Origin: a virus
Virus record (IMG/VR): IMGVR_UViG_3300046507_000328
Coordinates: 1 to 56,964 of that record
Strand: one strand, 5' to 3'
DNA: 56,964 nucleotides
Position numbers and translations under genes: made by a program. Below the pieces are notes generated by a model. It was not told the DNA's origin. It saw nothing but the letters and a program-made list of their open reading frames with translations, and did no database searches. Shown here piece after piece: positions 14,521 to 22,311 of this stretch. Position 1 is the first letter of the stretch; every line of letters begins with the position of its first letter.

Positions 14521-15557
14521 AGGAATTCCTTGCCAAGTTGCGCCGATCCGAGGATGCGCCACGGAGCGTTAATTCCGATAAGGTTTTCATTGCGGACGTG
14601 CTCATTAGGTATCTTGATGCGAAATCACCATCTGTCGCCCGCGTCAAAGAATTGGAATCGCGCATAGACAGATTGACGGAGTGGTGGGGAGCGAAGCCCC
14701 TATCCGCCATAACGCGCTACAACTGCATGGCATATGCTGCCGACCAGAAATCGAAAAGTCTGGCTCGTCGAGAGCTAGAGGATTTGCGCTCCGCCATCAA
14801 CATGGCGATACAAGACGGATACTGCCGCGAGAACGTCAAGGTCACGCTTCCCGAAAAGCCAAAGGCGCGAGATCGGTTCCTGACGCGCCGAGAGGCTGCC
14901 CATCTGCTTTGGACGGCATGGTCGTTCAAGGAAAAGCAGAAAGGCGTCATTACAGACAAGCGCCCGACAAAGCACGTTGCTCGCTTCATCCTGACGGCGC
15001 TGTACACCACCAGCCGCTCCGCTCGCATCTGGCGCGCTTCGTTCAAAAAGATTGAGGGCCATCCGTGGGTAGATCTGAAAAACGGTCTCTTCTTCCGCGA
15101 AGCTCCAGGCGAGAAAGCCGCTGACAACAAGCGCGCTCCGCCCATCCGCCTACCGGATCGACTTCTTGCTCACATGCGAAGGTGGGAAAAGAACGGCGCC
15201 AAGTTCGTTGTCGAGTATCAGGGCCGCCATGCGGATCCAAAGAAAGCATACAAGCATACGGTGGAGCGCGCAGGACTCGACACAAAGGTAGTCCGTCACA
15301 CGCTCCGGCACACTGGCGTCACGTGGCTCATGCAGGCCGCCGTCGATAAGTGGGAAGTTTCCGGCTATGCCGGCATGTCACTGCAGACGATCGAACGCAC
15401 CTACGGGCATCACCATCCTGACCACCAAAAGTCTGTTGGCAACGCCTTCAGCAGCGGTCGTGCTGGCCGTGAACAGCAAGGGAACGGGCCAATCACGGCC
15501 AATCAATCGCGTGAACAAACGGTGTCTAAAGGCACCAAATCAGCGCGAAAAGCATAA
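14376..15557 (+). CDS. int: Tyrosine site-specific integrase
   Basis: 393 aa. The N-terminal PPRLWLRPARGKRRATWLI segment is an arm-binding start seen in related integrases, so the long overlap with xis is real. Core-binding domain about 65-165. The catalytic domain shows Arg in TTSRSARIWR (about 214), His-x-x-Arg in RHTLRHTGV (about 308-311) and the nucleophile Tyr in IERTYGHHH (about 342). The gene ends 20 bp before the tRNA-derived attP core, the usual arrangement for tRNA-targeting integrases. Confidence 0.93.
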   Translation: MPARKEPPRLWLRPARGKRRATWLIVYERRQHSTGCGQGDTEGAQEKLEEFLAKLRRSEDAPRSVNSDKVFIADVLIRYLDAKSPSVARVKELESRIDRLTEWWGAKPLSAITRYNCMAYAADQKSKSLARRELEDLRSAINMAIQDGYCRENVKVTLPEKPKARDRFLTRREAAHLLWTAWSFKEKQKGVITDKRPTKHVARFILTALYTTSRSARIWRASFKKIEGHPWVDLKNGLFFREAPGEKAADNKRAPPIRLPDRLLAHMRRWEKNGAKFVVEYQGRHADPKKAYKHTVERAGLDTKVVRHTLRHTGVTWLMQAAVDKWEVSGYAGMSLQTIERTYGHHHPDHQKSVGNAFSSGRAGREQQGNGPITANQSREQTVSKGTKSARKA

Positions 15558-15577
15558 TAAAATCAATGGAAGCAGGC

Positions 15578-15634
15578 TAGAGCGCCTCGTTTACACCGAG
15601 GATGTCGGGAGTTCGAGTCTCTCATCGCCCACCA
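15578..15634 (+). other. attP: attP core: 3' part of a tRNA-Val (TAC) gene
   Basis: The sequence from the end of the D-arm to the CCA end of a tRNA is present: anticodon arm CCTCG-TTTACAC-CGAGG (anticodon TAC), variable loop, T-arm with TTCGAGT, and acceptor strand ending CGCCCACCA. The 5' third is missing, so it is not a functional tRNA but the identity segment that restores the host gene after integration. Phage genes lie on both sides, so this is attP rather than attL/attR. Confidence 0.88.
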
Positions 15635-15709
15635 TTATTTTTCAATCACTTAGCTTTTTGTTTGTTTCGGTTGGTCCACTCAATGGGCCAATCAATCAAC
15701 GCAAAGAAA

Positions 15710-15728
15710 GGCCCGCACTTGGCGGGCC
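15710..15728 (-). terminator. Intrinsic terminator of the 15738 gene
   Basis: On the minus strand GGCCCGC-CAAGT-GCGGGCC is followed by TTTCTTTG. It lies 10 bp beyond the stop of the leftward regulator gene and shields attP from its transcription. Confidence 0.7.
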
Positions 15729-15737
15729 AATCCTTCT

Positions 15738-16655
15738 TTACATCAATCGGCGTTCAACGCGGATGGCCGGCTTTGCGCTCTGAACTCGCCTCACGTCTCG
15801 CACTATCTTCGGTGCGCAGCACAGATGCTTTGCAATCTGAGCATCTGTATACGGCCCGGCTTCCAGTAGCATCGTAATCTGCTGCGTCAGCCTGCCGGTT
15901 ACTTCATCGACATGCCGTTCGCGTTGCGCCTCTATGGGTGTCTGGCCGACCACCTTTCCTATCACCATCATCGCCGGTCGCGTCCTGGTCCCGTCTCGGT
16001 GATCGCGCCACGGCCCGTATGCAGACCTGTTGCCAAAGGCGGCTACATCGCGCGCATCCGTCTCGACTACTTCGATGCTGAGTTCGCCGCCCCACAGCAT
16101 CACCACGGCAAGCTCATTGTGAAGGCGGTGTGCGTTTGTATCGATGAAGACTGGCTGACCGTTCACGACCATGGCGCAGAGGTTCTGTACGGGTGGCTGG
16201 ACGCGGTCGGCGATAGCCTCAATGCGGTCGATGCTCTTCTTAAGGCGAATCGCGTCGTCAACCTTTGTGGACGTGCGGCGCTCATGCTCGCGAACGTGGA
16301 TTGGCTTGTCGGAAGTGTAGGCGTCGAATACCTCAACCATCTGTATCGTGACTTCCGTCGCGTTTTCGGTGTCAGACTTCGTGCAGATGTAAAGCGCCTG
16401 CTTCTTGTTGAGATAGTAGGCTTTGCCAGGGCGGCCGCCTCTCTCTGTGGTTTTTTCCACGATGGAAACAACCCTTCCGAAGCGCTCCATCGGCTTTGCG
16501 TGGCGGGATATCAGTTTCCTTATCATGTGGAAGTTTGCAAATCCGAGCGCGCCGGCCAGCGTCAGATCAAGCATACGCGGCTGTCCGTCGATGGTTGAAT
16601 TGAGGTCTGCAATATCGAAGGTATTTCTGCTATTTTCCGTTCTAGCTCTGGTCAT
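15738..16655 (-). CDS. Rha/KilA-like phage regulatory (antirepressor-type) protein
   Basis: 305 aa, ATG at 16655 with AAGG upstream. The N-terminal domain (about 25-115) has FANFHMIRKLISRH...FGRVVSIVEKTTERGGRPGKAYYLNKKQALYI followed by EVTIQMVEVFDAY, the layout of Rha/AntA-type N-terminal domains. The C-terminus carries an HTH-like stretch LEAGPYTDAQIAKHLCCAPKIVRDVRR (about 268-294). Such proteins relieve repression or interfere with host regulation. Its promoter region is shared with the divergent ribbon-helix-helix gene. Confidence 0.6.
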   Translation of the reverse strand: MTRARTENSRNTFDIADLNSTIDGQPRMLDLTLAGALGFANFHMIRKLISRHAKPMERFGRVVSIVEKTTERGGRPGKAYYLNKKQALYICTKSDTENATEVTIQMVEVFDAYTSDKPIHVREHERRTSTKVDDAIRLKKSIDRIEAIADRVQPPVQNLCAMVVNGQPVFIDTNAHRLHNELAVVMLWGGELSIEVVETDARDVAAFGNRSAYGPWRDHRDGTRTRPAMMVIGKVVGQTPIEAQRERHVDEVTGRLTQQITMLLEAGPYTDAQIAKHLCCAPKIVRDVRRVQSAKPAIRVERRLM

Positions 16656-16681
16656 AGTGCCTTATCCTTTGGCTAGGGTTA

Positions 16682-16776
16682 GGCTCATCCTTAAGTGTTA
16701 CAGCACCGGATGAGCCGACCACTAAGACCTATATAGGTTATATATCATTGTCAATATGAGCGATATCGGCTATAGT
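16682..16776. promoter_or_regulatory. Divergent promoter region with two palindromes; predicted leaderless start
   Basis: TTGTCA (16748-16753), 17 bp, TATAGT (16771-16776) reads rightward; the ATG at 16783 is 7 bases after the -10, so the mRNA probably begins at the start codon. The same hexamer read leftward is TTGACA, with a -10-like TATAGG/TAGGTC about 15-17 bp on, serving the gene at 16655. ACCTATATAGGT (16727-16738) is a perfect 12-bp palindrome over that -10, a likely operator for the RHH protein. GGCTCATCC/GGATGAGCC (16682-16716) is a 9-bp hairpin in the leftward leader. Confidence 0.6.
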
Positions 16777-16782
16777 GCCTCT

Positions 16783-17043
16783 ATGTCCAAGCCCATGACC
16801 CTGACAGAAAAGAAATTGATTGCGATGTCACCAGAGATGGTCGACGCGATCAGGGAATTTCGCTTCGCCAATCGCATTGAAACGGAATCTCAAGCCATCC
16901 GCCAACTAATCCACACTGGCCTTGCCGCTCGCCCTATCCTGCTTGACGTACAGAAGATGCTGGTGAGCCTCCGGCCAGTCGGCGGCGAGTCTGATCTCGA
17001 CAGGCACATTGAAGCGATACAGGCCGCGCTAGGCCACAAATAA
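16783..17043 (+). CDS. Ribbon-helix-helix (CopG/Arc-type) regulator
   Basis: 86 aa from the ATG at 16783; the earlier in-frame ATG at 16756 lies inside the promoter. MTLTEKKLIAMSPEMVDAIREFRFANRIETESQAIRQLIHTGL is a ribbon-helix-helix domain (beta strand about 8-14, helices about 17-42). A C-terminal helix (about 50-84) may mediate oligomerisation. It likely autoregulates through the palindrome at 16727 and controls the divergent antirepressor-like gene. Confidence 0.75.
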   Translation: MSKPMTLTEKKLIAMSPEMVDAIREFRFANRIETESQAIRQLIHTGLAARPILLDVQKMLVSLRPVGGESDLDRHIEAIQAALGHK

Positions 17044-17045
17044 AA

Positions 17046-17065
17046 AGGCCCTCCGAAGAGGGCCT
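17046..17065. terminator. Bidirectional intrinsic terminator
   Basis: AGGCCCTC-CGAA-GAGGGCCT, a perfect 8-bp stem with A-rich and T-rich flanks, between the convergent genes ending at 17043 and 17074. Confidence 0.85.
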
Positions 17066-17073
17066 ATCTTATT

Positions 17074-17211
17074 TCAGGCTGCGCGATAGTCTCCCGGCAG
17101 ACTAAGCTTCTTCCACAACTGTTGCGCAGATAACCGGCCGAACACTCGATGAGCCTCGCGGCACAATTCTATTTTTTCTGCGGCGCTGCACTTCTCGAAA
17201 TCGTACTTCAT
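17074..17211 (-). CDS. 45-aa hypothetical protein
   Basis: Starts at the ATG at 17211 behind AGGTGGAAA; the longer ORF upstream is a shadow of the rha gene. Two helices are predicted (FEKCSAAEKIELCREAHRVFG and LSAQQLWKKLSLPGDY). It is the second gene of the rha transcript. Confidence 0.55.
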   Translation of the reverse strand: MKYDFEKCSAAEKIELCREAHRVFGRLSAQQLWKKLSLPGDYRAA

Positions 17212-17218
17212 TTTCCAC

Positions 17219-17758
17219 CTATGCTGCGTGAGAAATCGAGATTGAGATGTTCTGGTTCGCCGGTTGGAAAAGATTACCTTGCCTGAGTGGCTCATGTCCC
17301 GGAGGGCAATAGAAGCCCATCGAATCCCAGAGAGCATCTGCAAAACGTTCACCCTTCACCCGACAGGCCAGCCTTACGAACTCCATCTCGGCTGAGTCTG
17401 GAACAGATGGCCTTGCTGGCGTGGCCTCTCGTCTCCGAATCTCCGCCTCCATCACATTGAACTGGTTGATGTAGGCGATCTTGAATTTCAGAGCCCTCTC
17501 CCCTGTGAAGCCCATAGCCAGAAGCGTGAAGCCATCCTTGGTGATCTCATAATGGGATGTTGACTGCCCTGTTAAGTCATTGATTTTAAACGGTCGAAAA
17601 TTCGCGACAACGAATTCCGGCTCATAGTCACCAAGATTTCGTATCGCCTCATGGACATGCCGCACTTCCTTGAGGAAGTAAGCAGCGACATCCCGGCTGT
17701 TAGCAACGACGCTTCCGTCCTTTACGGACAGTACGGGCAATCTGATTTGTTCAGTCAT
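17219..17758 (-). CDS. rha: Rha-family phage regulatory protein
   Basis: 179 aa from the ATG at 17758, behind a 10-bp hairpin, CACCAC and AAGAGGAGACTTC. Residues 8-110 match Rha (Phage_pRha): VANSRDVAAYFLKEVRHVHEAIRNL, NFRPFKINDLTGQSTSHYEITKDGFTLLAMGFTGERALKFKI and AYINQFNVMEAEI. Rha proteins interfere with lytic growth in certain host backgrounds and act as DNA-binding regulators. The C-terminal third is variable and contains two Cys. Confidence 0.85.
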   Translation of the reverse strand: MTEQIRLPVLSVKDGSVVANSRDVAAYFLKEVRHVHEAIRNLGDYEPEFVVANFRPFKINDLTGQSTSHYEITKDGFTLLAMGFTGERALKFKIAYINQFNVMEAEIRRREATPARPSVPDSAEMEFVRLACRVKGERFADALWDSMGFYCPPGHEPLRQGNLFQPANQNISISISHAA

Positions 17759-18214
17759 GAAGTCTCCTCTTGTGGTGAAGTCGCCGGCAGGTTTTCCGAC
17801 GACTTGGATATATAGTGTCAACGTTCGTTTTTTACAACTCAGGTCTGCTTAAAATCCCACATATTCGCATCCTAATTATATCAGGTGCCAACAGCACACT
17901 TTTGTAACATCTTAACAACATACATCTAACGCAAGGGCACCCTCATAAATAATGTATTGTCCACTAGCCCGTTTTGCTTATTATTCAACGTGGGCTTGAT
18001 AACCCTGACCGTTTATAGGCATGCCGGAAAAGAGTGCGTGCTGAAACTGTGCGCAGCTTAGCGGCTAGCGCACGCCTTGGCCAATGATGGCCGGGGGCGT
18101 GTGGCTATGTCCAATGATCCCTGCGCGCAGGGAACTAAAAACCCACGGCTCGTCTAAACGGCGTGTTATCAACCCCCGGCTCGGCGCCGTCAGCCGTCTT
18201 GGGGATCAAAGGGA
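17759..18214. promoter_or_regulatory. Intergenic region: rha promoter and AT-rich spacer
   Basis: 456 bp without a supported ORF. The minus strand carries a plausible rha promoter, TTGTAA, 17 bp, TATATA (near 17812-17840), and the leader stem AAGTCGTCGG/CCGGCGACTT just before the SD. The middle (about 17850-17980) is AT-rich. The right part holds the structured segment listed separately. Confidence 0.45.
18030..18205 (+). ncRNA. Candidate structured RNA
   Basis: A GC-rich segment with consecutive stems: GTGCGC-AGC/GCT-A-GCGCAC (18049-18073), GGCC/GGCC around AATGAT (18079-18092) and CCCTGCGCGCAGGG (18119-18132). CCAATGAT occurs in two equivalent loop or flank positions (18081 and 18111), and CCCC/GGGG pairing surrounds 18172-18204. 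It lies upstream of a small plus-strand gene and next to antirepressor-type genes, where phages carry leader or antisense RNAs. The family is not recognised. Confidence 0.35.
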
Positions 18215-18433
18215 ATGTCAGTAGCAATCGACGCAGGGAGAAGAGCGCGAGTAGGCGTTTATAATGCAATATGGAAATTTAGAATCGGGCAGGTAGTTTC
18301 ATTCGGTGAATTGCAGGCAATCGTTCTGTCGAGACAGTGTAGCGCCATGGGGCGCCAGATATTCAATCTATGGATTGCAGAGACCGACGGCCGGCAGATG
18401 CGCTGGGTGCTCGGCAATGCGCTTACGGGATAA
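18215..18433 (+). CDS. Small hypothetical protein
   Basis: 72 aa, ATG preceded by AAAGGGA. Basic N-terminus, then RVGVYNAIWKFRIGQVVSFGELQAIVLSRQ... and IFNLWIAETDGRQMRWVL, predicted mixed alpha/beta. Followed by a terminator, so it is a monocistronic unit isolated between leftward operons. Confidence 0.55.
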   Translation: MSVAIDAGRRARVGVYNAIWKFRIGQVVSFGELQAIVLSRQCSAMGRQIFNLWIAETDGRQMRWVLGNALTG

Positions 18434-18477
18434 GGCATGGCGTGAGGCGCGTGAGGGGATGCGGGAGGAGAAAGAAA

Positions 18478-18499
18478 AACCCGCCATTGCTGGCGGGTT
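18478..18499. terminator. Bidirectional intrinsic terminator
   Basis: AACCCGCCA-TTGC-TGGCGGGTT, a perfect 9-bp stem preceded by AAAGAAA (a T-run on the minus strand), between convergent transcripts ending at 18433 and 18531. Confidence 0.8.
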
Positions 18500-18530
18500 A
18501 TGACTGTCGCGAATTTGAGATGCGGGAAAG

Positions 18531-18752
18531 TTACTGGTTGAGGATGGCGGCTTCTAGTAGCTCCGGTTCGTCATCGCGCATATCGCATCCGGCCAGGTCT
18601 TCAAGATACGCCCTGGCCACATCCGCGCACCTTTGACGCTCTGCGAGGATGGCGCGGGCGACTATGCCTACATTACCCTCTGACGGCATGGCCTCGATGG
18701 TCCCGACAACCTCGCGCGCCACCCGCATTACATCCTCCGGAATCTCACCCAT
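18531..18752 (-). CDS. Small helical hypothetical protein
   Basis: 73 aa, overlapping the upstream kinase gene by 8 bases. Helices IPEDVMRVAREVVGTIEAM and VARAILAERQRCADVARAYLEDL; this style of protein (AILAERQRCA) is frequent in alphaproteobacterial phages. Last gene of the operon. Function unknown. Confidence 0.65.
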   Translation of the reverse strand: MGEIPEDVMRVAREVVGTIEAMPSEGNVGIVARAILAERQRCADVARAYLEDLAGCDMRDDEPELLEAAILNQ

Positions 18753-19419
18753 AACGCCGCAACGCCTCCTCTATCTTGCCGTGCAGTTGTTCAATCGGGC
18801 CGTCGTTCACGATGACCGAATCGGCCAGGAAGTCCAGCCGCTCGCTTGAGTGCGAACCGGCAATGCCGCCGCGACCGTCTAACTTGAAGATGTCGCCACC
18901 CAGCTTGCGGATAGCCTGCGCTTCGTTCGGGTAGCGGCAATCGTCGACGACTACGCGCTTGCCTTCAGACGCAGCCCGCTCGACGCGAGCGCGCCAGAGT
19001 CGGATCCAGAAGTCATCGCCGATGATGTCGCGCCCGAACTGTGTTCCTAGCTGCTGCATAGCATATCGCGGCGTCCTTCCGCACAACAGATGGCTTGGCT
19101 TCTCTTTCAAGTCGCCCTCGATCTCCCTTTCGCTCAGTCCCACCGCCCGAAGCATATCTTTCAAAGGCCCGGCAAACTTCACGAGCGTGTAGCCGTGCTG
19201 CTCGACGAGGTAGCGCGTCGCGGTTGACTTGCCGCTGCCCGCCACGCCAGTGAAGGCGACGACGTCGGGAAGGTTGTCGTTGGCGGCATGATCCCCGCGG
19301 CGCGCACTCGGCTCGCGGGCCTCCACCTTCCCAATCGCCGCGCCGAGCGCGCGCAACTGGTTGTCGTTGGCCGGCACGGCGGTAAGGTCGCCGTCGGCGG
19401 TGAAAACTGGGTTGGTCAT
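18745..19419 (-). CDS. Deoxynucleoside monophosphate kinase-like P-loop kinase
   Basis: 224 aa. Walker A GVAGSGKST (about 58-66) follows an N-terminal extension with two ANDN motifs. Then come TLVKFAGPLKDMLRAVGLSEREIEGDLKEKP, TPRYAMQQLGTQFGRDIIGDDFW and VVVDDCRYPNEAQAIRKLGG, the order found in phage dNMP kinases (T4 gp1-like). It would convert dNMPs, including modified ones, to dNDPs for DNA synthesis. It is coupled to its neighbours by ATGA-type overlaps. Confidence 0.85.
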   Translation of the reverse strand: MTNPVFTADGDLTAVPANDNQLRALGAAIGKVEAREPSARRGDHAANDNLPDVVAFTGVAGSGKSTATRYLVEQHGYTLVKFAGPLKDMLRAVGLSEREIEGDLKEKPSHLLCGRTPRYAMQQLGTQFGRDIIGDDFWIRLWRARVERAASEGKRVVVDDCRYPNEAQAIRKLGGDIFKLDGRGGIAGSHSSERLDFLADSVIVNDGPIEQLHGKIEEALRRYG

Positions 19420-19712
19420 ACTGTCTCCTCAATCTTCGTGGTGGCTTTGGTCTTCGACTGCACCAGCGGCCTGAACCGCGACGCACGGAAAGGCATGTCT
19501 GCCGCTCCGTATCCTTCCGGCCCGTCATCATTGCCCCGGTCTACCTCGAGCAGCTTGATGCCGTAGAAATCGCCGTCGACATAATGCCGGTAGTCGCCAG
19601 CCCATCGCACGGTATATTCCTGGCCGGCGCGAATGCCCTGATCAATGCTGACGTGCTTGAACGTGTCGTCGACGCAGACGACGCGCTCGCCTATGCGGTA
19701 GCGGTAGGTCAT
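19416..19712 (-). CDS. Small SH3-like domain protein
   Basis: 98 aa. RYRIGERVVCVDDTF...GIRAGQEYTVRWAGDYRHYVDGDFYGIKLLEV and a final FRASRFRPLV resemble a small beta-barrel protein common in alphaproteobacterial phages. ATGA overlaps on both sides. Function unknown. Confidence 0.65.
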   Translation of the reverse strand: MTYRYRIGERVVCVDDTFKHVSIDQGIRAGQEYTVRWAGDYRHYVDGDFYGIKLLEVDRGNDDGPEGYGAADMPFRASRFRPLVQSKTKATTKIEETV

Positions 19713-20434
19713 GCAGCCCTCCTCTCGCTAACACGCAGATCCGCCGGCCCGAGATACATGATCGGCTTGCCCGCCTTCATAAACTCCTCGATTTCGTAGG
19801 TCAGTCCGACCGATTCGCGCCAGCCATGCATCTCCAAAACCACCAACGCCACCGCAGCATCGATAAGCGGCTGGTCTTGCTCCTTCCAGAAATCCCACGT
19901 CCGCGGCAAGGCGACATTGCGTGACGCTGAATGGCCATGGGCGATCGGGCAATAGATGCGCAAGCCGCGCTGCATGAGAACGCCTGCGCATTCCGAGACG
20001 ACGCGCGCCGCCTCTTCTAGGCCATGAGGATATTTTGCATACGGCGAGCCGAGATAGACGAAGCCGGGCAACTCTGCCAGCGCTTCGACGCCCTGCTGCT
20101 TTCGATATGGGAGCGTATCGTTGGCCCGCCACTTGGCAACGTTGTCGCTGTGCTCATCGTGGGTGGCGCGGAGTTGGTCTGGTGTGCGACGAAGCCCAAT
20201 ATAGCCGCCAACCGCAAAGCCAGCCGACGCGCCGCTTTCGTCTACGGGAACAAGGCCGCCATCCCTGCCGTAGCGCTTGGCGCCTTGGAAGTTATCATTC
20301 GCCGGGACGCACTTCGGCGACGCGACGGGCAACGCGCCGAAGCCTTCGACCATTAGCGGTTCGTTATAAGTTTTTGGCGAAAAGGTTATAACCTCGCCGT
20401 CTTCGTTGGGTATTCTCCCGCCAAATAACGTCAT
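19709..20434 (-). CDS. DUF1937 / nucleoside 2-deoxyribosyltransferase-like protein
   Basis: 241 aa. Residues about 115-225 form the DUF1937 domain: GFVYLGSPYAKYPHGLEEAARVV, YCPIAHGHSASRN, WDFWKEQDQPLIDAAVALVVLEMHGWRESVGLTYEIEEFMKAGKPIMYL. The Glu in YEIEEF is placed like the nucleophile of 2-deoxyribosyltransferases, which exchange bases between deoxynucleosides. The N-terminal about 110 residues are unrelated and contain a PANDN motif. With the dNMP kinase it suggests nucleotide salvage or modified-nucleotide supply. Confidence 0.75.
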   Translation of the reverse strand: MTLFGGRIPNEDGEVITFSPKTYNEPLMVEGFGALPVASPKCVPANDNFQGAKRYGRDGGLVPVDESGASAGFAVGGYIGLRRTPDQLRATHDEHSDNVAKWRANDTLPYRKQQGVEALAELPGFVYLGSPYAKYPHGLEEAARVVSECAGVLMQRGLRIYCPIAHGHSASRNVALPRTWDFWKEQDQPLIDAAVALVVLEMHGWRESVGLTYEIEEFMKAGKPIMYLGPADLRVSERRAA

Positions 20435-20607
20435 GCTGCGGCCTCCTTACTTTCCCAAAACCGGCAATGTTTGGCGCCGATGCCCACTTCCTTCTCCGGG
20501 TAGCCGTCTCGCACCAGCGTGTCTTCCAGCGTCTCGCCGGGCACGGGGTTGTAAACTTTCGGGAAGCCGTGGCGCCATCCGCCGGGCGGGTCGTAAATCG
20601 TCGTCAT
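20431..20607 (-). CDS. 58-aa hypothetical protein
   Basis: ATG at 20607 behind a hairpin with TCACCAG loop, ACCACCAC and AAGAGGAGAATTC; ATGA overlap with the downstream DUF1937 gene. Begins MTTIYDPPGGWRHGFPK and contains a central PGETLEDTLVRDGYPE. Function unknown. Confidence 0.65.
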   Translation of the reverse strand: MTTIYDPPGGWRHGFPKVYNPVPGETLEDTLVRDGYPEKEVGIGAKHCRFWESKEAAA

Positions 20608-20664
20608 GAATTCTCCTCTTCGTGGTGGTGTCTGCGGCCGGCTGGTGACCGGCGGCAGTGGTGG

Positions 20665-20856
20665 TTATATTGTGACGGTGTTGGCATTGATGTAGGCGGC
20701 CAAAGACCGCGCAGACTCTTCGGTCGGCGCCTCACAAGCGACTGTGTAGTTTGCATCCCAAACTTGATGCAGGACGCGAACCGTATCGCTTGCATCCGCA
20801 GGGCCGTTACCATCGGCATTGATTGGCATAGGCATGTAGTAGACCGGCAGATCCAT
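20665..20856 (-). CDS. 63-aa hypothetical protein
   Basis: ATG at 20856 overlaps the phosphoesterase stop (TGATG). Reads like a compact beta-beta-alpha unit: DTVRVLHQVWDANYTVACEAPTEESARSLAAYINAN. Small double-stranded-RNA-binding-like or ACT-like folds would fit, but no family is claimed. Confidence 0.6.
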   Translation of the reverse strand: MDLPVYYMPMPINADGNGPADASDTVRVLHQVWDANYTVACEAPTEESARSLAAYINANTVTI

Positions 20857-22121
20857 CAAGCCACCGCCCTCATTGGTTCATTGTCGTTGGCTGCGCGGTA
20901 GGCGCCGGCAACCATTTCAGGCCGTAGAATATGGCGGCCGACTTCGCCGAACTTCTTGCTGTACGTGATGACCTTGGCGGAGCGTCCAGATAGCCACCCA
21001 CCGCCCGCAGCGTAGGCGTCCGGAGCGGCAAGCGTCTCGTGGCGCTCGATGTACATCAGGCCCGACTTGCGCCCCTCGTCGCTATGCAAATGGCCAATGT
21101 GGCCGTATGCGTATTTTGAGCGACCGAACAGCTCCCTGAACATCCCGGCGAACGTCACGTCGACGTTGCTGATGCTGCGCTTATGGCCGTGATGCATAAA
21201 GAGTGCCGTGCTGCCCCACTCGTAGGCATAATAAAGAGAGGGAGAATTATCGACGGTGACGCGTGGCTCGTTTTCATAAATTGTCGCGAACATTTCTCGC
21301 AACCACGCCGATGAAGCCGGATCGTGATTTCCGGATGCCATGATGACGTGGACGTGCCGATGCTTCTGCAGGAGCATGTCGATAACCTGCCGCATACACC
21401 TGATGACAACCCTAATGATTTTCTGCAATCTCGAATCTGCGTCGAGGACGTGCCTGTGCGCTGGCGTTACCGACTCAAGTGAATCGTGATGCATCAGGTC
21501 GCCGAGCTGCCCAAACACGGCGGTATGCGCTTGCGGACTTTGGGCTATTGCTGCGGCGAACCAGTCGATGAATATCTGTTCGGCCAGCCGCAAGTCATAG
21601 TCTGAACCTGTCTCCTCACGCCACGCAAGCATTCCGAAATGATTATCGGACACTCCGTAGAAATTGAGAAGGTCTTCGCAGACGCTCGCCGGCGGCAACA
21701 TCATCGTGACGCGCGGAAGCTCTTCCTTGAACGCCTCAACGGCCGACCGCATGGCGGCAATCTGTTGCTCCTTGTCCTTCTCGACGATATCCCAGCGGGC
21801 GATCGTTCTGCCCTGCCCATCGGAAAGGTTCGAAATACGCTTATGCGCAAAGCCCTCCGGCATCTCGAAGACTTCGCCGGGAGCCTTGACCTGCTTCACC
21901 CAAGCGCCATCTTCTGTCTTGCTGGCAATGCTCTTGATGGCGAAGCCCGGCAACACCGGCTTCGTCCCAAGCATACCGCGCTCAGCCGCAACCTTCAATC
22001 TTGATTGGAGTGTCTGGCGCGGCAAGCCAAGTAAAATTGCCGCTGCTTTTTGTCCGCCAAGCGCGATGAACGCGTCTGCGGCTTCTTTGGCTAGTTCGTC
22101 ACTAAGGGGAGGAGTAGGCAA
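20856..22121 (-). CDS. Calcineurin-like metallophosphoesterase with N-terminal HTH
   Basis: 421 aa, TTG start at 22121 with AAGGA eight bases upstream. Residues about 18-50 (DAFIALGGQKAAAILLGLPRQTLQSRLKVAAERG) are an HTH. The catalytic domain (about 150-400) shows the metal-binding series GVSDNHFG, GQLGDLMHHDS, ASGNHDPA, MHHGHKR and GHIGHLH. It could hydrolyse nucleotides, nucleic acid ends or a cyclic nucleotide signal. A family with an HTH fused to a phosphoesterase is known in phages but its substrate is not. Confidence 0.8.
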   Translation of the reverse strand: MPTPPLSDELAKEAADAFIALGGQKAAAILLGLPRQTLQSRLKVAAERGMLGTKPVLPGFAIKSIASKTEDGAWVKQVKAPGEVFEMPEGFAHKRISNLSDGQGRTIARWDIVEKDKEQQIAAMRSAVEAFKEELPRVTMMLPPASVCEDLLNFYGVSDNHFGMLAWREETGSDYDLRLAEQIFIDWFAAAIAQSPQAHTAVFGQLGDLMHHDSLESVTPAHRHVLDADSRLQKIIRVVIRCMRQVIDMLLQKHRHVHVIMASGNHDPASSAWLREMFATIYENEPRVTVDNSPSLYYAYEWGSTALFMHHGHKRSISNVDVTFAGMFRELFGRSKYAYGHIGHLHSDEGRKSGLMYIERHETLAAPDAYAAGGGWLSGRSAKVITYSKKFGEVGRHILRPEMVAGAYRAANDNEPMRAVA

Positions 22122-22122
22122 A

Positions 22123-22311
22123 TTAGGATTCCTTTGTTCGTGCGGCGAGCATTGCGTCGGCTTCGGAGTATTTGAGCGCGGCGCGATAGCTGACGATGTT
22201 CTCGACCGTCATGGCGTCCTTGCCGTTCAGGGACAGCATCTCAAAAACCGAGTTCCACGGAATGTCGGCGGCCATAGCGAATTCGTCTCGGAGTGTCTTT
22301 GTGTCGATCAT
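22123..22311 (-). CDS. 62-aa helical protein
   Basis: ATGA overlap upstream. MIDTKTLRDEFAMAADIPWNSVFEMLSLNGKDAMTVEN and a second helix KYSEADAMLAARTK. No motif recognised. Confidence 0.55.
   Translation of the reverse strand: MIDTKTLRDEFAMAADIPWNSVFEMLSLNGKDAMTVENIVSYRAALKYSEADAMLAARTKES

Noticed and set aside
15578-15634. Complete tRNA gene
   Set aside because: The acceptor 5' strand and most of the D-arm are missing, so it is an attachment-site segment and not a working tRNA.
16756-16785. Upstream ATG at 16756 for the ribbon-helix-helix gene
   Set aside because: It lies between the -35 and -10 of the predicted promoter and has no SD.
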